Notes: generated from the letters alone by a model not told the origin. A stretch of DNA of 64,000 nucleotides from Pullulanibacillus pueri (GCF_014639255.1 NZ_BMFV01000001.1:340134-404133), one strand, 5' to 3'. Shown: positions 1 through 10,800, numbered from the stretch's first letter. Made by a program: numbers and translations.

Positions 1-2
1 TT

Positions 3-380
3 CTTGAAAAATGGGATCAACTTATGGCCGTTCGGGACGATGTTCTTAAAGCTTTAGAAGTGGCTCGAAATGAAAAGATCATTGGTAAGTCGCTGGAAGC
101 AGCATTAGTGTTATATCCATCTGCCGACAATCGTGCATTGCTTGAGAGCATTGAAGATCTTGATAAGTTCTTTATTGTGTCACAAGCAACCATTGCTGGC
201 GAAATTGATGAAGCACCAGAAGCCGCACAAAAATATCGAGAAGCGGCTGTCGTAGTCACAGAGGCTGAGGGTGATAAGTGTGAACGTTGTTGGGTGATTA
301 GTCCAGAAGTGGGGACTGACGCGCAGCACCCAACCCTTTGCTCACGTTGCGCTGATACAATGCACAAACATTATGCTTAA
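3..380 (+). CDS. ileS: Isoleucyl-tRNA synthetase, C-terminal end (partial)
   Basis: Only about the last 125 codons are present; the 5' part lies before the window, so there is no start codon here. IleRS charges tRNA-Ile in the cytoplasm. The visible part is the C-terminal anticodon-binding tail (LEKWD..., then a helix with [18 protein letters not shown]) and the zinc ribbon, with two Cys pairs, CERC and CSRC, about 17 residues apart. This zinc site is typical of bacterial IleRS and is needed for activity. The gene ends in a hairpin terminator, so it is separate from the ylyA gene downstream. In B. subtilis ileS lies just before ylyA and lspA, which agrees with the order here. Identification is firm. 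Confidence 0.95.
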   Translation, partial: LEKWDQLMAVRDDVLKALEVARNEKIIGKSLEAALVLYPSADNRALLESIEDLDKFFIVSQATIAGEIDEAPEAAQKYREAAVVVTEAEGDKCERCWVISPEVGTDAQHPTLCSRCADTMHKHYA

Positions 381-393
381 ATAAAAATTTATT

Positions 394-425
394 GAGAGTG
401 GGTTCATTATGAGCCCGCTCTTTTT
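394..425 (+). terminator. Terminator after ileS
   Basis: GAGAGTGGGTTCA pairs with TGAGCCCGCTC with one bulge, followed by TTTTTG. It ends ileS transcription. Confidence 0.8.
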
Positions 426-704
426 GTATATAAAATTGAGATTGAATGTCCAAAGCTGAAAGGAGGTTTAAACACAAAGGAGAAAGTTTAAAGCTGGCTC
501 AGTCTTTTTGATTGTTTACCTTCAGAGGAGAATTATACAAAAAGGTCGCGTTACTCATTGGAAATTAAGGAAAACGACAAACGGATTAGCAAATGTTAAT
601 CAGTCTAATTCATCCTTCTTCATCAAACACTAAATGTGTCAAACAACGCGAACTCATACTTTTCAAGAAAAAGTTCGCTTATGTTTGGGTAAGGAGGATA
701 AAAT
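426..704 (+). other. Intergenic region ileS-ylyA
   Basis: The stretch is A/T-rich. It contains two SD-like motifs (near 462 and 478) without an ORF after them, and a small hairpin GCGAAC/GTTCGC (about 648-678) just before the ylyA ribosome binding site. I see no clear sigma-A promoter. B. subtilis ylyA is linked to late sporulation, so a sporulation promoter may be present, but I cannot identify one. Confidence 0.4.
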
Positions 705-1388
705 GTGTATAGAAAAATAAAAAAACAATTATTAAAACGAAAAGAAGAATTAGAACATGAGTTAAATTTAAATAATGAATTTGGTATGGACATTCCTTTT
801 GCATCAAGCACTTCCTCTGGTGAGCTTTCCCAATATGACAACCATCCTGCTGATTCAGGAACTCAACTTTATGAGAGAGAAAAAGATCTTGTGCTTCAAA
901 AAATGAAGCATGAAGAGCTGAATGACATCGCCGTTGCATTAACTAAAATAGAGAATGGCACCTATGGTGTGGATGAGAAAACGGGTGAAAAAATTCCCTA
1001 TAAGCGTTTAAAGGCTCTTCCAACAGCGACCACAACTACTAAAGATTCACCCAATACGTTTGTGAATCATGATCGCCCGATTGAAGAAGACATTCTTCGT
1101 CAGATGGAAAGAGATTATGCGACAGCCAGTCGTGAAACAGAATTTAATGAACAAGATGCTTATGACCTTGTGGCCAGCTATAACCAAATCGACATGACTT
1201 ATGATGGCTCATCTTTAATGGATAGCTATGATGGGATAGGCTATGTTCAAATGGTAGAAGCCATTGGTGCGACCGATATACATGGATACCAAGGCGATGA
1301 CCAAGTGCAATTCTTAAGAAACATTCAATATGATCAGTGGATGAACCAAGAAAACTTAGCGGAAGATGACAACGATGCTTATGAATAA
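705..1388 (+). CDS. ylyA: DksA/TraR-like regulator, YlyA/YteA type
   Basis: This 227-residue protein starts at GTG 705, eight bases after AAGGAGG. The overlapping ATG at 703 stops after five codons, so GTG must be the start. The N-terminal half is a charged coiled coil (KKQLLKRKEELEHEL). It is followed by the DksA-type segment GTYGVDEKTGEKIPYKRLKA, in which the four zinc Cys of classical DksA are gone. The C-terminal part is the acidic, Tyr-rich tail seen in Bacillus YteA/YlyA proteins. DksA proteins act on RNA polymerase through its secondary channel, and B. subtilis YlyA has been linked to RNA polymerase and late-sporulation gene expression. The gene sits between ileS and lspA as in B. subtilis, which supports the name. 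The exact role in this organism is inferred. Confidence 0.8.
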   Translation: MYRKIKKQLLKRKEELEHELNLNNEFGMDIPFASSTSSGELSQYDNHPADSGTQLYEREKDLVLQKMKHEELNDIAVALTKIENGTYGVDEKTGEKIPYKRLKALPTATTTTKDSPNTFVNHDRPIEEDILRQMERDYATASRETEFNEQDAYDLVASYNQIDMTYDGSSLMDSYDGIGYVQMVEAIGATDIHGYQGDDQVQFLRNIQYDQWMNQENLAEDDNDAYE

Positions 1389-1418
1389 AAAGTGGAGAAG
1401 TGAAAGCTTCCCCACTTT
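1389..1418 (+). terminator. Hairpin after ylyA
   Basis: AAAGTGGAGAAG pairs with CTTCCCCACTTT (11 of 12 positions) directly after the stop codon. The T tract is short, so it is a weak intrinsic terminator. Confidence 0.5.
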
Positions 1419-1541
1419 ACATACCATATATTTTCTCTAGGACCTCTTAGGTGTGTTTTTTTCCATATTCTTTAAATGTATCTCGCCATTGCATAGGGCT
1501 TATGCTAAAATGTTTTAAGGGAAAGAGAAAGGGGAATATAA

Positions 1542-2003
1542 GTGATTTATTATTTAATAGCCATCATTTTGTTATTTATTGATCAGTGTAGTAAATATGC
1601 CGTTGCACATAATATGACAGTGGGTGAGCAGGTCGAACTCATTCCAAATCTCTTATACATAACGTCTTCCCGAAACACTGGCGCAGCATGGAATATCCTT
1701 GAAGGGCAAATGTGGTTTTTCTACATTATTTCCATTGTTGTCCTCGGTGTTGTGATCTACTACATGCAAAAAGTGGGACGCCATCATCCATTTTTAGGAG
1801 TCTCTTTAGGTTTTATCTTGGGAGGGACACTTGGGAATTTTATTGATCGTATATTTAGAGGTCAAGTGGTTGATTTTATACATGTCTACCTTGGTTCATA
1901 TAGCTATCCTGTTTTTAATATTGCCGATTCTTCGTTAGTGATTGGCGTCATTTTATTATTATTATACACCTTATTCGAAGGTAAAAAAGGAAAGAAACAA
2001 TGA
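1542..2003 (+). CDS. lspA: Lipoprotein signal peptidase (signal peptidase II)
   Basis: This 153-residue integral membrane protease removes the signal peptide of prolipoproteins after diacylglycerol transfer. It starts at GTG 1542 behind the purine-rich GAAAGGGG. Four hydrophobic segments are visible. Conserved elements are IDQCSKYA near the N-terminus, SRNTGAAWNIL in the middle, GNFIDRIF and FNIADSS. The Asp residues in the last two are the expected catalytic pair of this aspartic protease. Length is normal for the family. The stop codon overlaps the start of rluD (ATGA), so the two genes are co-transcribed and probably translationally coupled, as in other Bacillales. Confidence 0.95.
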   Translation: MIYYLIAIILLFIDQCSKYAVAHNMTVGEQVELIPNLLYITSSRNTGAAWNILEGQMWFFYIISIVVLGVVIYYMQKVGRHHPFLGVSLGFILGGTLGNFIDRIFRGQVVDFIHVYLGSYSYPVFNIADSSLVIGVILLLLYTLFEGKKGKKQ

Positions 2004-2911
2004 CAGAAACGAATTGGAAAGTAGAAGCGCATATTGTCGGAGATCGTATTGATAAATATATCCATCAGCAATTTCCTGAACTCTCTCGTACGCAAATTCA
2101 GGAGTTGATCAAGGTTGGAGATATATTGGTCAATGATACGAAAGTCAAACAAAATTATAAAATAAATACAGATGATGTTATTTCCGTCACCATCAGAGAA
2201 CCTGAACCTTTGGATGTTAAACCAGAACCGATGAATCTTGATATTGTTTATGAAGATAAAGACGTCATCGTTATCAATAAACCACGTGGCATGGTCGTCC
2301 ATCCTGCACCTGGTCACACATCAGGGACACTCGTCAATGGCCTAGTAGCTCATTGTGAAGACTTATCAGGTATTAATGGGGTTCTACGTCCAGGGATTGT
2401 ACACCGTATTGATAAGGATACATCGGGATTAATTATGGTTGCAAAAAATGATCAAGCGCATCGATCATTAGTAGAGCAATTGAAGGATAAGACGACCCAT
2501 AGAGTCTACAAAGCCATTGTTCATGGTGTTGTTCCCCATAAAAATGGTACCATTGATGCCCCGATTGGAAGGGATGAGAAGGATCGTAAAAAAATGGCGG
2601 TAAATATCCGTCATGGTAAGCCCGCGGTCACTCATTTTACTGTCAATCAGCATTTTACTGATTTTACTTATGTCGATTGTCAATTGGAAACAGGGCGTAC
2701 TCATCAAATCCGTGTGCATATGGCTTATATTGGTCATCCAGTAGCAGGAGATCCTAAGTATGGGCCGAAGAAAACCTTAAATATTGATGGACAGGCTCTT
2801 CATGCTGCTGAGCTTGGGTTTACCCACCCCAGGACAGGCGAACGCCTAACCTTCTCAGCTCCCATCCCTGAAGATATGACCGGATTGCTTGAAGAATTGG
2901 ATAGAGAGTAA
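2000..2911 (+). CDS. rluD: 23S rRNA pseudouridine synthase, RluD family
   Basis: This 303-residue enzyme converts specific uridines of large-subunit rRNA to pseudouridine. An S4 RNA-binding domain occupies roughly residues 14-75 (SRTQIQELIKVGDILVN). The RluA-type catalytic domain follows, with GIVHRIDKDTSGLIMVAK around residue 133; the Asp in HRIDKDTSG is the catalytic nucleophile. The RTHQIRVHMAYIGHPVAGD motif near residue 235 is also typical. B. subtilis has the orthologous ylyB at the same place after lspA. The exact uridines modified cannot be read from sequence. A strong terminator follows. Confidence 0.93.
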   Translation: MTETNWKVEAHIVGDRIDKYIHQQFPELSRTQIQELIKVGDILVNDTKVKQNYKINTDDVISVTIREPEPLDVKPEPMNLDIVYEDKDVIVINKPRGMVVHPAPGHTSGTLVNGLVAHCEDLSGINGVLRPGIVHRIDKDTSGLIMVAKNDQAHRSLVEQLKDKTTHRVYKAIVHGVVPHKNGTIDAPIGRDEKDRKKMAVNIRHGKPAVTHFTVNQHFTDFTYVDCQLETGRTHQIRVHMAYIGHPVAGDPKYGPKKTLNIDGQALHAAELGFTHPRTGERLTFSAPIPEDMTGLLEELDRE

Positions 2912-2923
2912 GTAGAATTCAAT

Positions 2924-2970
2924 GGATTTGTACCAAAATGTCTTGACGATTTGGTGCAGATCCTTTTTTT
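2924..2970 (+). terminator. Terminator after rluD
   Basis: GGATTTGTACCAAA pairs over 14 bp with TTTGGTGCAGATCC (two G-U pairs), with a 12-base loop, followed by a run of seven T. Confidence 0.92.
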
Positions 2971-3059
2971 ATAAGATCAAAATTTATAAGTTGAACGTCA
3001 TATGGGCATCCTTTTTTCTTGGATAAATACAATTTGTGGAATATTGATGTGGATTTTTA

Positions 3060-3290
3060 CTCCAGAACGCTCGCTAGGATTAAGGAAAGCTTCTAAGAGA
3101 ATCATCCTCGCAAAAAATCGTGTTTTACGATTTTTTGATGTGGGTAGGGTCAGCTTTCGACGCACCACCGGCGTTGTCACACGGATGTGACGGTGTTAGT
3201 CGAAGATCCTTAACGACGTGACGCTTTTAGCCGATCATCCTTGGTGGCCTTAGCATCTCGCGTCTTTCGCTCCAATCCATTTAATACTGA
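3060..3290 (+). repeat. Degenerate intergenic repeat, copy A
   Basis: The segment 3078-3150 resembles 29433-29505 (GGAYTAAGGAARGCT..., ending in an ACGATTTTTT run). The segment 3152-3192 is, in reverse complement, like 29706-29731 and 29784-29800 (CGTCACRTCCGTGTGACAAC, GGTGCGTCGAA). The part 3258-3285 in reverse complement carries AAATGGATTGGAGCG, shared with copies B and D. A hairpin GTCACA-CGGA-TGTGAC lies inside. The 62-codon ORF that crosses this region has no SD site and I do not accept it. Confidence 0.65.
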
Positions 3291-3443
3291 CAATGCATTT
3301 TGCTAAAAAACTTTTTGTGCCCAACGAAATGTTGAAAAATAAAGCCCATCCATTATTCTCCTCTGATTCATTGATTGAAAAAAGAACCAAACGTTTCAGC
3401 GATTTGTGGTAAGATAAGTAAAAAAGTTTAGGATGGGAGTACT

Positions 3444-3614
3444 TTGGAAATCATGATCCTTATTTTAGTGCTTGTGGCTATATGTATTTCTACTTTTGCC
3501 TTGATCAACACCCAGATTATGATAAGAGATTTGTCTGAAATAAAGGCGAGATTAGGCATAAAAGAGGAGAAAAAGACTGCCTTTTTAAAGCGTGATCTAG
3601 ACCATGATGAATGA
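3444..3614 (+). CDS. Small single-pass membrane protein, unknown function
   Basis: This ORF has 56 codons from TTG 3444 (53 from ATG 3453), with GGATGGGAG just upstream. The product starts with a hydrophobic membrane segment of about 22 residues (MILILVLVAICISTFALI), then a short amphipathic, charged stretch (IRDLSEIKARLGIKEEKK) likely to form a short coiled coil in the cytoplasm. This layout, one N-terminal membrane anchor plus a KARLGIKEEK-type helix, is common in small uncharacterised Bacillales proteins. It lies alone between repeat copy A and the pyr promoter, on the same strand as both neighbours. I do not recognise a named family. The choice between the two starts is open: the SD site is a little close to TTG (4 bases) and a little far from ATG (13 bases). 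Confidence 0.55.
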   Translation: MEIMILILVLVAICISTFALINTQIMIRDLSEIKARLGIKEEKKTAFLKRDLDHDE

Positions 3615-3655
3615 TAAGAGTGAGCGTTAAAAATAAAAAAATGTAGTCTTTTGTG

Positions 3656-3684
3656 TTGACACCTTAGACCGCTTTTGACATAAT
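3656..3684 (+). promoter_or_regulatory. Promoter of the pyr operon
   Basis: TTGACA (3656-3661), a 17-base spacer and CATAAT (3679-3684) form a near-consensus sigma-A promoter. It lies directly upstream of the first PyrR attenuator. Confidence 0.85.
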
Positions 3685-3703
3685 AATAAAGACAAATGAA
3701 GAT

Positions 3704-3808
3704 CCTTTAATAACAGTCCCGTGAGGCTGGAAAGGGTAACGGCATAAATCCATCAATGCGTGATGGATTTTTCAGAAACCTCTCCGCCCATTGGCCGAGA
3801 GGTTTTTT
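3704..3808 (+). promoter_or_regulatory. PyrR-binding attenuator 1, pyrR leader
   Basis: The PyrR-binding loop, core AGTCCCGTGAGGCT, is enclosed by CCTTT/AAAGG (3704-3735). An inner hairpin AAATCCATCA/TGATGGATTT (about 3747-3770) follows. The terminator stem is AACCTCTC/GAGAGGTT with a T run (3777-3808), just before the pyrR start. In B. subtilis, UMP-bound PyrR stabilises this loop, which prevents the antiterminator and causes termination. The same logic is expected here. Confidence 0.88.
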
Positions 3809-3833
3809 GCTTAGGTTACCTTAGGAGTGATAG

Positions 3834-4376
<543 letters not shown>

Positions 4377-4389
4377 TAAATTTAGGATA

Positions 4390-4495
4390 CACCCTTTTAA
4401 AGGCAGTCCCGTGAGACTGACAAAGGGGTGCAGTTCATTGTGTGCTCACAATAGGACTGCCCAAAACCCCTTCGTCATAAGACGGAGGGGTTTTT
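4390..4495 (+). promoter_or_regulatory. PyrR-binding attenuator 2, pyrR-pyrB gap
   Basis: A PyrR-binding loop, core GGCAGTCCCGTGAGACTGAC, is closed by CACCCTTT/AAAGGGGTG (4390-4430). GGCAGTCC (4402-4409) can pair perfectly with GGACTGCC (4454-4461) as an antiterminator that opens the binding loop. A terminator ACCCCTTCGTC/GACGGAGGGGT with five T (4463-4495) follows. All three elements of the PyrR switch can be read directly. Confidence 0.92.
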
Positions 4496-4531
4496 AACGT
4501 ATAAATAAATCTTTGGGAGGAGAATGTTGAG

Positions 4532-5446
4532 ATGCCACATCTTTTATCATTGACCGACTTATCTGTCCATACCATTGAAGAACTTTTGACTCGTGCCCAA
4601 GCGTTTCAAGACAGAGGAGCCGAACAGCGAGTCAGGGAGCCCATTTTTGTGGCTAATCTCTTTTTTGAACCGAGTACCCGCACGCGTTTTAGCTTTGAAG
4701 TCGCTGAAAAACGTCTAGGTTTGAATGCTTTAAACTTTGATGATACCACATCGAGTACGCAAAAAGGTGAGACGCTTTATGATACGCTTCGTGTGCTTGA
4801 AGAGCTTGGTGCCAAAGCCGCAGTTATTCGACATTCAGAGCAAGGGTTTTATGAACCTTTACAAGATCGTTTACATCTCTCACTGATTAATGCGGGTGAT
4901 GGGTCGGGTCATCATCCTTCACAAACGCTTCTAGATCTACTCACCATTCAACAAGAATTTTCAGGTTTTAAAGGACTGACAGTGGCTATGATTGGTGATC
5001 TTCGTCACAGCCGTGTTGCACGATCAAACGCTGAGATCTTAACCAAGTTGGGGGCTAGCGTGATTTTATCAGGACCTCCGGAATGGCATGCTCCAGAATT
5101 TCCTGGCACTTATGTTTCAATAGAAGAAGCGATTGAAACGGCCGATGTTGTCAACCTCTTGAGAATTCAAACCGAACGTCATGATGGAGAGGGATTGTTT
5201 ACAAAAGAGACGTATCATCAGGCTTATGGATTGACGCTAGAAAGAGAAAAGCGCATGAAGGCACATGCCATTATTATGCATCCTGCCCCCTTTAATCGCG
5301 GGGTTGAAATCGCAAGTGAACTTGTAGAATGCAGGCGTTCAAGAATTTTTAAACAAATGCATAATGGTGTCCATATCCGGATGGCGATTCTCGAATGGGC
5401 ATTAGGCCTGAACATAATACCGCAACATTTTCAGCTATCCATTTAA
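4532..5446 (+). CDS. pyrB: Aspartate carbamoyltransferase, catalytic chain
   Basis: PyrB condenses carbamoyl phosphate with aspartate to give N-carbamoyl-aspartate, the second step of UMP synthesis. It is 304 residues long, starts at ATG 4532 and has GGGAGGAG upstream. The carbamoyl-phosphate loop FFEPSTRTRFSFE begins near residue 47. STQKGETLYDT (near residue 70), HPSQTLLDL (near 129) and HPAPFNRGVE (near 250) are the other expected active-site segments. No regulatory PyrI chain is nearby, as usual in Bacilli. Expression depends on readthrough of attenuator 2, 37 bases upstream. Confidence 0.97.
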   Translation: MPHLLSLTDLSVHTIEELLTRAQAFQDRGAEQRVREPIFVANLFFEPSTRTRFSFEVAEKRLGLNALNFDDTTSSTQKGETLYDTLRVLEELGAKAAVIRHSEQGFYEPLQDRLHLSLINAGDGSGHHPSQTLLDLLTIQQEFSGFKGLTVAMIGDLRHSRVARSNAEILTKLGASVILSGPPEWHAPEFPGTYVSIEEAIETADVVNLLRIQTERHDGEGLFTKETYHQAYGLTLEREKRMKAHAIIMHPAPFNRGVEIASELVECRRSRIFKQMHNGVHIRMAILEWALGLNIIPQHFQLSI

Positions 5447-5484
5447 ATACGAGCTTGCAAGAAACATAGAGGAGGAAGGCAAAA

Positions 5485-6768
5485 ATGGGGTTAATGATTA
5501 AGAACGGAACAGTCTATAGAAAAGGTGTGTTTCAGCGAAGCGATGTGCTGATTGTTGATGAAGAGATTGTGAGGATTGCAGAAACCATCGATGAAGGGGA
5601 TCATCAGGTGATTGATGCTAAACACCAACTTGTATTACCTGGTTTTGTTGACCTTCATGTTCATCTGCGCGAACCTGGTGGGGAACATAAAGAAACGATT
5701 GCGTCAGGGACACAAGCCGCTGCAAGAGGAGGATTTACCACTGTTGCGGCTATGCCGAACACCTCACCGATACCTGATAGTGTGGAAACTCTTGAGTTAG
5801 TGAATGCACGTATTAAAGAAACAGCGGTTGTGCGCGTCTTACCCTATGCCTCTATCACCCAAGCACAAAAAGGTGATGGCTTGACAGATTTTAAAGCACT
5901 AAAAGAAAGCGGCGCCTTTGCCTTTTCAGACGACGGCGTTGGTGTGCAATCGGCAGCGATGATGCTCGAAGCCATGAAACAGGCAAGCCGCCTAGGAAGT
6001 TCAATTGTTGCCCATTGTGAAGAAAATACATTAATAAATAATGGCGCCGTACATGATGGGGAATTTGCTAAACAGTACGGGATTAACGGCATTCCAAATG
6101 TTTGTGAAGCCGTCCAAATTGCGCGTGATGTCTTATTAGCCGAATTAGCAGATTGTCATTATCATGTTTGCCATGTCAGTACTAAAGAATCAGTAAGAAC
6201 GATACGTGATGCCAAGCGTGCGGGGATAAAAGTAACTGCAGAAGTTACCCCACACCACCTGCTGCTGACAGATCTTGATATACCAGGGCTTGATACACAT
6301 TATAAAATGAATCCCCCTCTCCGGAGTAAAGAAGATCGTGAGGCCTTGCTTGAAGGACTTCTAGATGGCACTATCGATTTTATTGCTACTGATCATGCCC
6401 CACATGCGGCTGAAGAAAAGGCAAAATCAATGGCGGAAGCTCCATTTGGCATCGTCGGTTTAGAAACGGCCTTTTCACTGCTATATACACAATGTGTAAA
6501 GACCGGCCTCCTTACTTTAGAACAGTTGATTGACTTTTTGACAGTGAAGCCTGCTAGAGCTTTTGATCTGCCGTTTGGGGAGATTGAAGTTGGAAGGTCA
6601 GCTGATCTGACGGTGGTGGACCTTGAAGCCGCTGCTTCCATTGACGCTGGACAATTTGTTTCGAAAGGCAGAAATACACCATTCAATGGTTGGCGATGTC
6701 AGGGGTGGCCAGTATTAACGATTGCACAGGGAAAAATAGCTTGGGAAAAGGGAAGTGTACGCGTATGA
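5485..6768 (+). CDS. pyrC: Dihydroorotase
   Basis: This 427-residue zinc enzyme of the amidohydrolase fold cyclises carbamoyl-aspartate to dihydroorotate. The metal-binding HVHLREPG is near residue 59, further ligands are in VAHCEEN and YHVCHVST, and DHAPH lies around residue 304. The length fits class I dihydroorotases. An SD site AGGAGG precedes ATG 5485. The stop overlaps the carA start (ATGA), which supports translational coupling within the operon. Confidence 0.96.
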   Translation: MGLMIKNGTVYRKGVFQRSDVLIVDEEIVRIAETIDEGDHQVIDAKHQLVLPGFVDLHVHLREPGGEHKETIASGTQAAARGGFTTVAAMPNTSPIPDSVETLELVNARIKETAVVRVLPYASITQAQKGDGLTDFKALKESGAFAFSDDGVGVQSAAMMLEAMKQASRLGSSIVAHCEENTLINNGAVHDGEFAKQYGINGIPNVCEAVQIARDVLLAELADCHYHVCHVSTKESVRTIRDAKRAGIKVTAEVTPHHLLLTDLDIPGLDTHYKMNPPLRSKEDREALLEGLLDGTIDFIATDHAPHAAEEKAKSMAEAPFGIVGLETAFSLLYTQCVKTGLLTLEQLIDFLTVKPARAFDLPFGEIEVGRSADLTVVDLEAAASIDAGQFVSKGRNTPFNGWRCQGWPVLTIAQGKIAWEKGSVRV

Positions 6769-7856
6769 AAAGACAATTGATCTTAGAAAATGGCGCAGTG
6801 TTTGTGGGAGAAGCTTTTGGAGCTGAGAGAGTACGTGAGGGAGAGGTTGTCTTTAACACAGGGATGACGGGCTATCAAGAAATCTTATCTGACCCCTCTT
6901 ATTGTGATCAAATTGTGACGATGACCTATCCTCTTATAGGAAACTATGGGATTAATCGAGATGATTTTGAGTCAATCATTCCCGCGGTTGCAGGACTTAT
7001 TGTCAAAGAAGTGACTGAAGTTCCCAGCCATTGGCGATCCGAATCGACACTTCATGAGATGTTAATTGAAAAAGGCATCCCTGGTTTGGCAGGCATAGAT
7101 ACTCGAAGATTAACAAAGCTAATTCGTGAACATGGTACGTTAAAAGGACGTTTGTGTAACTTAGAGACTTCAATTAAAGAAACGGTACAGACTCTTAAAA
7201 CCAAAGAATGGCTAACAGACCAAGTCCGTCGCGTGTCAACGACGATGTCTTATGAAAGTCCAGGAAGCGGTCCACGAATAGTACTTGTCGATTTCGGCAT
7301 GAAAAAAGGGATTTTAAGAGAGGTCATCCGATTAGGGTGTGATGTGCTTGTGGTTCCTTTTGATACGACCAGTGAAGAGATCCTCCAGCTTCATCCTGAT
7401 GGCATTGTCCTTTCTAATGGGCCTGGTGATCCCAAAGCTGTCCCTGAAGCGATTGAAACGGTTCGTCATTTAATAGGTAAAGTGCCTTTGTTCGGCATTT
7501 GCCTAGGTCATCAGCTCCTTGCGCTTGCATGTGGTGCCAATACGGTGAAAATGCGTTTCGGTCATCGAGGTGCGAATCACCCTGTGAAAGATTTACAGAC
7601 GGGTCAGTTTTATATGACCTCACAAAATCATGGTTATGCAGTCGATCCCGAATCATTGGCTAATACAGATCTAGAAGTGACTCATATTGCGATCAATGAT
7701 CAAAGCATTGAAGGCTTGCGACATAAACAGCACCTTGCTTATAGTGTTCAGTTCCACCCTGAAGCAACGCCAGGACCTGAAGATAGCAGTCAACTATTCG
7801 AGCAATTTTTCCAAGACGTTAAACAATCGAAGAAAGTAGGGGTTCAATATGCCTAA
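6765..7856 (+). CDS. carA: Carbamoyl-phosphate synthase, small (glutaminase) subunit
   Basis: CarA releases ammonia from glutamine and channels it to CarB. I place the start at ATG 6765, overlapping the pyrC stop by 4 bases, because the protein then begins [19 protein letters not shown] as in the family; an upstream in-frame ATG inside pyrC is not needed. The product has 363 residues. The N-terminal CPSase small-chain domain is followed by a class I glutamine amidotransferase domain with nucleophile Cys in [11 protein letters not shown] and the His-Glu pair in [12 protein letters not shown]. This is the pyrimidine-operon copy (pyrAA in B. subtilis). A separate arginine-linked copy may exist elsewhere. 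Confidence 0.95.
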   Translation: MKRQLILENGAVFVGEAFGAERVREGEVVFNTGMTGYQEILSDPSYCDQIVTMTYPLIGNYGINRDDFESIIPAVAGLIVKEVTEVPSHWRSESTLHEMLIEKGIPGLAGIDTRRLTKLIREHGTLKGRLCNLETSIKETVQTLKTKEWLTDQVRRVSTTMSYESPGSGPRIVLVDFGMKKGILREVIRLGCDVLVVPFDTTSEEILQLHPDGIVLSNGPGDPKAVPEAIETVRHLIGKVPLFGICLGHQLLALACGANTVKMRFGHRGANHPVKDLQTGQFYMTSQNHGYAVDPESLANTDLEVTHIAINDQSIEGLRHKQHLAYSVQFHPEATPGPEDSSQLFEQFFQDVKQSKKVGVQYA

Positions 7857-10800
7857 ACGCACAGACATCCAGAAAATACTTGTGATTGGTTCAGGACCGA
7901 TTATCATCGGTCAAGCGGCAGAATTTGATTATTCAGGGACCCAAGCCTGTAATGCCCTTAAAGAGGAAGGCTATGAAGTGGTATTGTTAAATTCTAATCC
8001 AGCCACAATTATGACGGATCCTGATATTGCTGATCGTGTTTATATGGAACCTCTCACCCTTGAATTTGTTTCAAAAATTATTCGTAAGGAACGTCCGGAT
8101 GGCTTACTCGCAACATTAGGTGGACAGACTGGCTTGAATCTAGCGATGGAATTAGATAAAAGTGGTTTACTAAAAGAATTAAATATTGAACTTCTTGGGA
8201 CCAAACTCGAAACAATTAGGCAAGCAGAAGATCGAGAAGCCTTTCGAGCGCTCATGTATGACATTCATGAACCAGTCCCAGATAGTCAAATCGTTAACTC
8301 CCTAGAAGAAGCCAAGTCGTTTGCAGGAAAAGTCGGCTTGCCACTCATCATTCGTCCGGCTTACACACTCGGTGGAACGGGTGGAGGGATTGTTGAAACA
8401 GAGGAACAGCTTGAAACTGTGACTGCAAACGGTTTGAAACTGAGTCCTGTACATCAAGTGCTCGTTGAAAAAAGCATTGCTGGTTTTAAAGAAATAGAGT
8501 TTGAAGTCATGCGCGATGCCAATAATGGTGCCATTGCCGTTTGTCCGATGGAAAATATTGACCCAGTTGGCATCCACACAGGTGACTCCATTGTCACTGC
8601 GCCGACACAAACGTTAAGCGACCGCGATTTACAAATGCTCCGTAGCGTGTCATTGAAAATTGTGAGGGCCCTAAAAATCGAAGGCGGTTGTAATGTTCAA
8701 CTCGCCTTGGATCCAAACAGCTCTCAATATTACATCATTGAGGTCAATCCTAGAGTGAGTCGCTCCTCAGCGCTAGCTTCTAAAGCAACGGGCTACCCTA
8801 TTGCTAAGGTGGCTGCTAAAATTGCCGTCGGTTATACACTGGATGAAATTAAAAATGCGGTCACAGGGACAACGTATGCCAGTTTTGAACCAACAGTGGA
8901 TTATGTAGTCACGAAAATTCCTCGTTGGCCATTTGATAAATTTGATTCAGCCAATCGGAAACTTGGGACACAAATGAAAGCGACTGGAGAGGTTTTAGCC
9001 CTTGGTCGGATCTTTGAAGAATCATTATTAAAAGCAGTGCGCTCTCTAGAAGCGGGGTATCAACATCTCTTCGATGAGTCGATGACCCAAATGGATGAGG
9101 AAACCTTATGGGAAGGCATTCAACGCATGGATGATCGGCGGCTTTTCTATATAGCTGAAGTTTTGCGACGCGGAGAATCCTTGGACTCGGTGTGGAATGT
9201 CACAAAAATAGATCGTTATTTCTTACAAAAACTCATGAATATCGTGAGAATGGAAGCCGAATTGAAAGTAAACGCCTGGGAACTTGAGGTTCTCAAGAGA
9301 GCAAAGCAACTCGGCTTTTCTGATCCCTTTATTGCAAAATTATGGGAAGCAACTGAACAAGAGATTTACTCTTTCCGTAAAAATCATCAGCTCATGCCGG
9401 TGTATAAAATGGTGGACACCTGTGCAGCTGAGTTCGAATCAGAGACACCTTATTACTATAGTACGTATGAAGAAGAAAATGAATCTGTCTGTTCTGAAAA
9501 AGAAAGTGTCCTTGTCCTCGGTTCAGGCCCGATTCGGATTGGTCAAGGAGTGGAATTCGATTACGCCACTGTTCATACAGTGTGGGCCATCAAAGAAGCC
9601 GGTTATGAATCCATCATTATAAATAACAACCCAGAAACGGTTTCGACTGACTTTAGTGTGTCAGATAAATTGTATGTCGAGCCTTTAACTATTGAAGATG
9701 TCATGCATGTGATCGAACTTGAAAAACCTGTCGGGGTCATCGTGCAGTTTGGTGGACAAACCGCTCTAAATCTCGCCAGTGAACTTGAGGCCCGTGGGGT
9801 GAAGATCCTTGGGACGTCATTGGAAGCTATGGATGAAGCAGAGGATCGAGACAAATTCGAGCGGTTAATGGCGCGTCTAAACATAGCTCAACCTGAAGGG
9901 AAAACGGCTTTTTCAATAGATGAAGCCTTAAGAATTGCAAAGCGCATTGGCTATCCTGTCCTTGTCCGTCCTTCCTACGTCTTGGGGGGAAGAGCCATGG
10001 AAATTGTCTATAACGAAGAAGAATTATCCCATTATATGAGAAATGCAGTGAAGATCAATCCTCAGCATCCTGTGCTTGTCGATCGCTATTTATTAGGCAC
10101 AGAAGTGGAAGTGGATGCGATCAGTGATGGTGAAACCGTCTTTATTCCGGGCATTATGGAACATATTGAAAGAGCAGGCGTTCATTCTGGTGACTCTATA
10201 GCCGTGTATCCACCACAACATTTATCGGCAGAAATTAAAGAAAAAATCACAACAACGACAATTGACATTGCACGAGGGTTAGGGATTGTCGGCCTTTTAA
10301 ATATTCAATTTGTCCTTCACGAAAATAAAGTCTATGTACTTGAAGTCAATCCCCGTTCAAGTCGGACAGTACCTTTTTTAAGCAAAATTACCGGCGTTCC
10401 AATGGCCAATCTTGCGACCAAAGTCATCCTTGGGAGTCGTCTGTGTGATCTTGGTTATGAGACTGGGTATCATCCAGAACCTCAAGAAGTGTTCGTTAAA
10501 GCTCCTGTTTTCTCTTTTGCAAAATTGCGCAGTGTCGATATTACACTTGGTCCTGAAATGAAATCCACAGGAGAAGTGATGGGACGAGATACAACATTAG
10601 AAAAAGCCTTATACAAGGCCTTACTTGCGAGTGGAATGACTATTCCGACCGATGGTTCTGTCGTTTTCACCATTGCCGACAAGGATAAGCGCGAAACCTT
10701 ACCGCTGATTCAGCGGTTTGCCGATATCGGCTTTAATATCCTCGCCACCGAAGGGACAGCGGCTTTTATTAGGGAGCAGGGGATTCCAGTCACCGTCGTA

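Noticed and set aside
3002..3190. 62-codon ORF with a hydrophobic start
   Set aside because: No SD site, lies across repeat copy A, and the translated end follows the repeat sequence.
3747..3775. Hairpin AAATCCATCA/TGATGGATTTTT as an independent terminator
   Set aside because: It lies inside the pyrR attenuator between the PyrR loop and the main terminator, so it is more likely a part of that switch.
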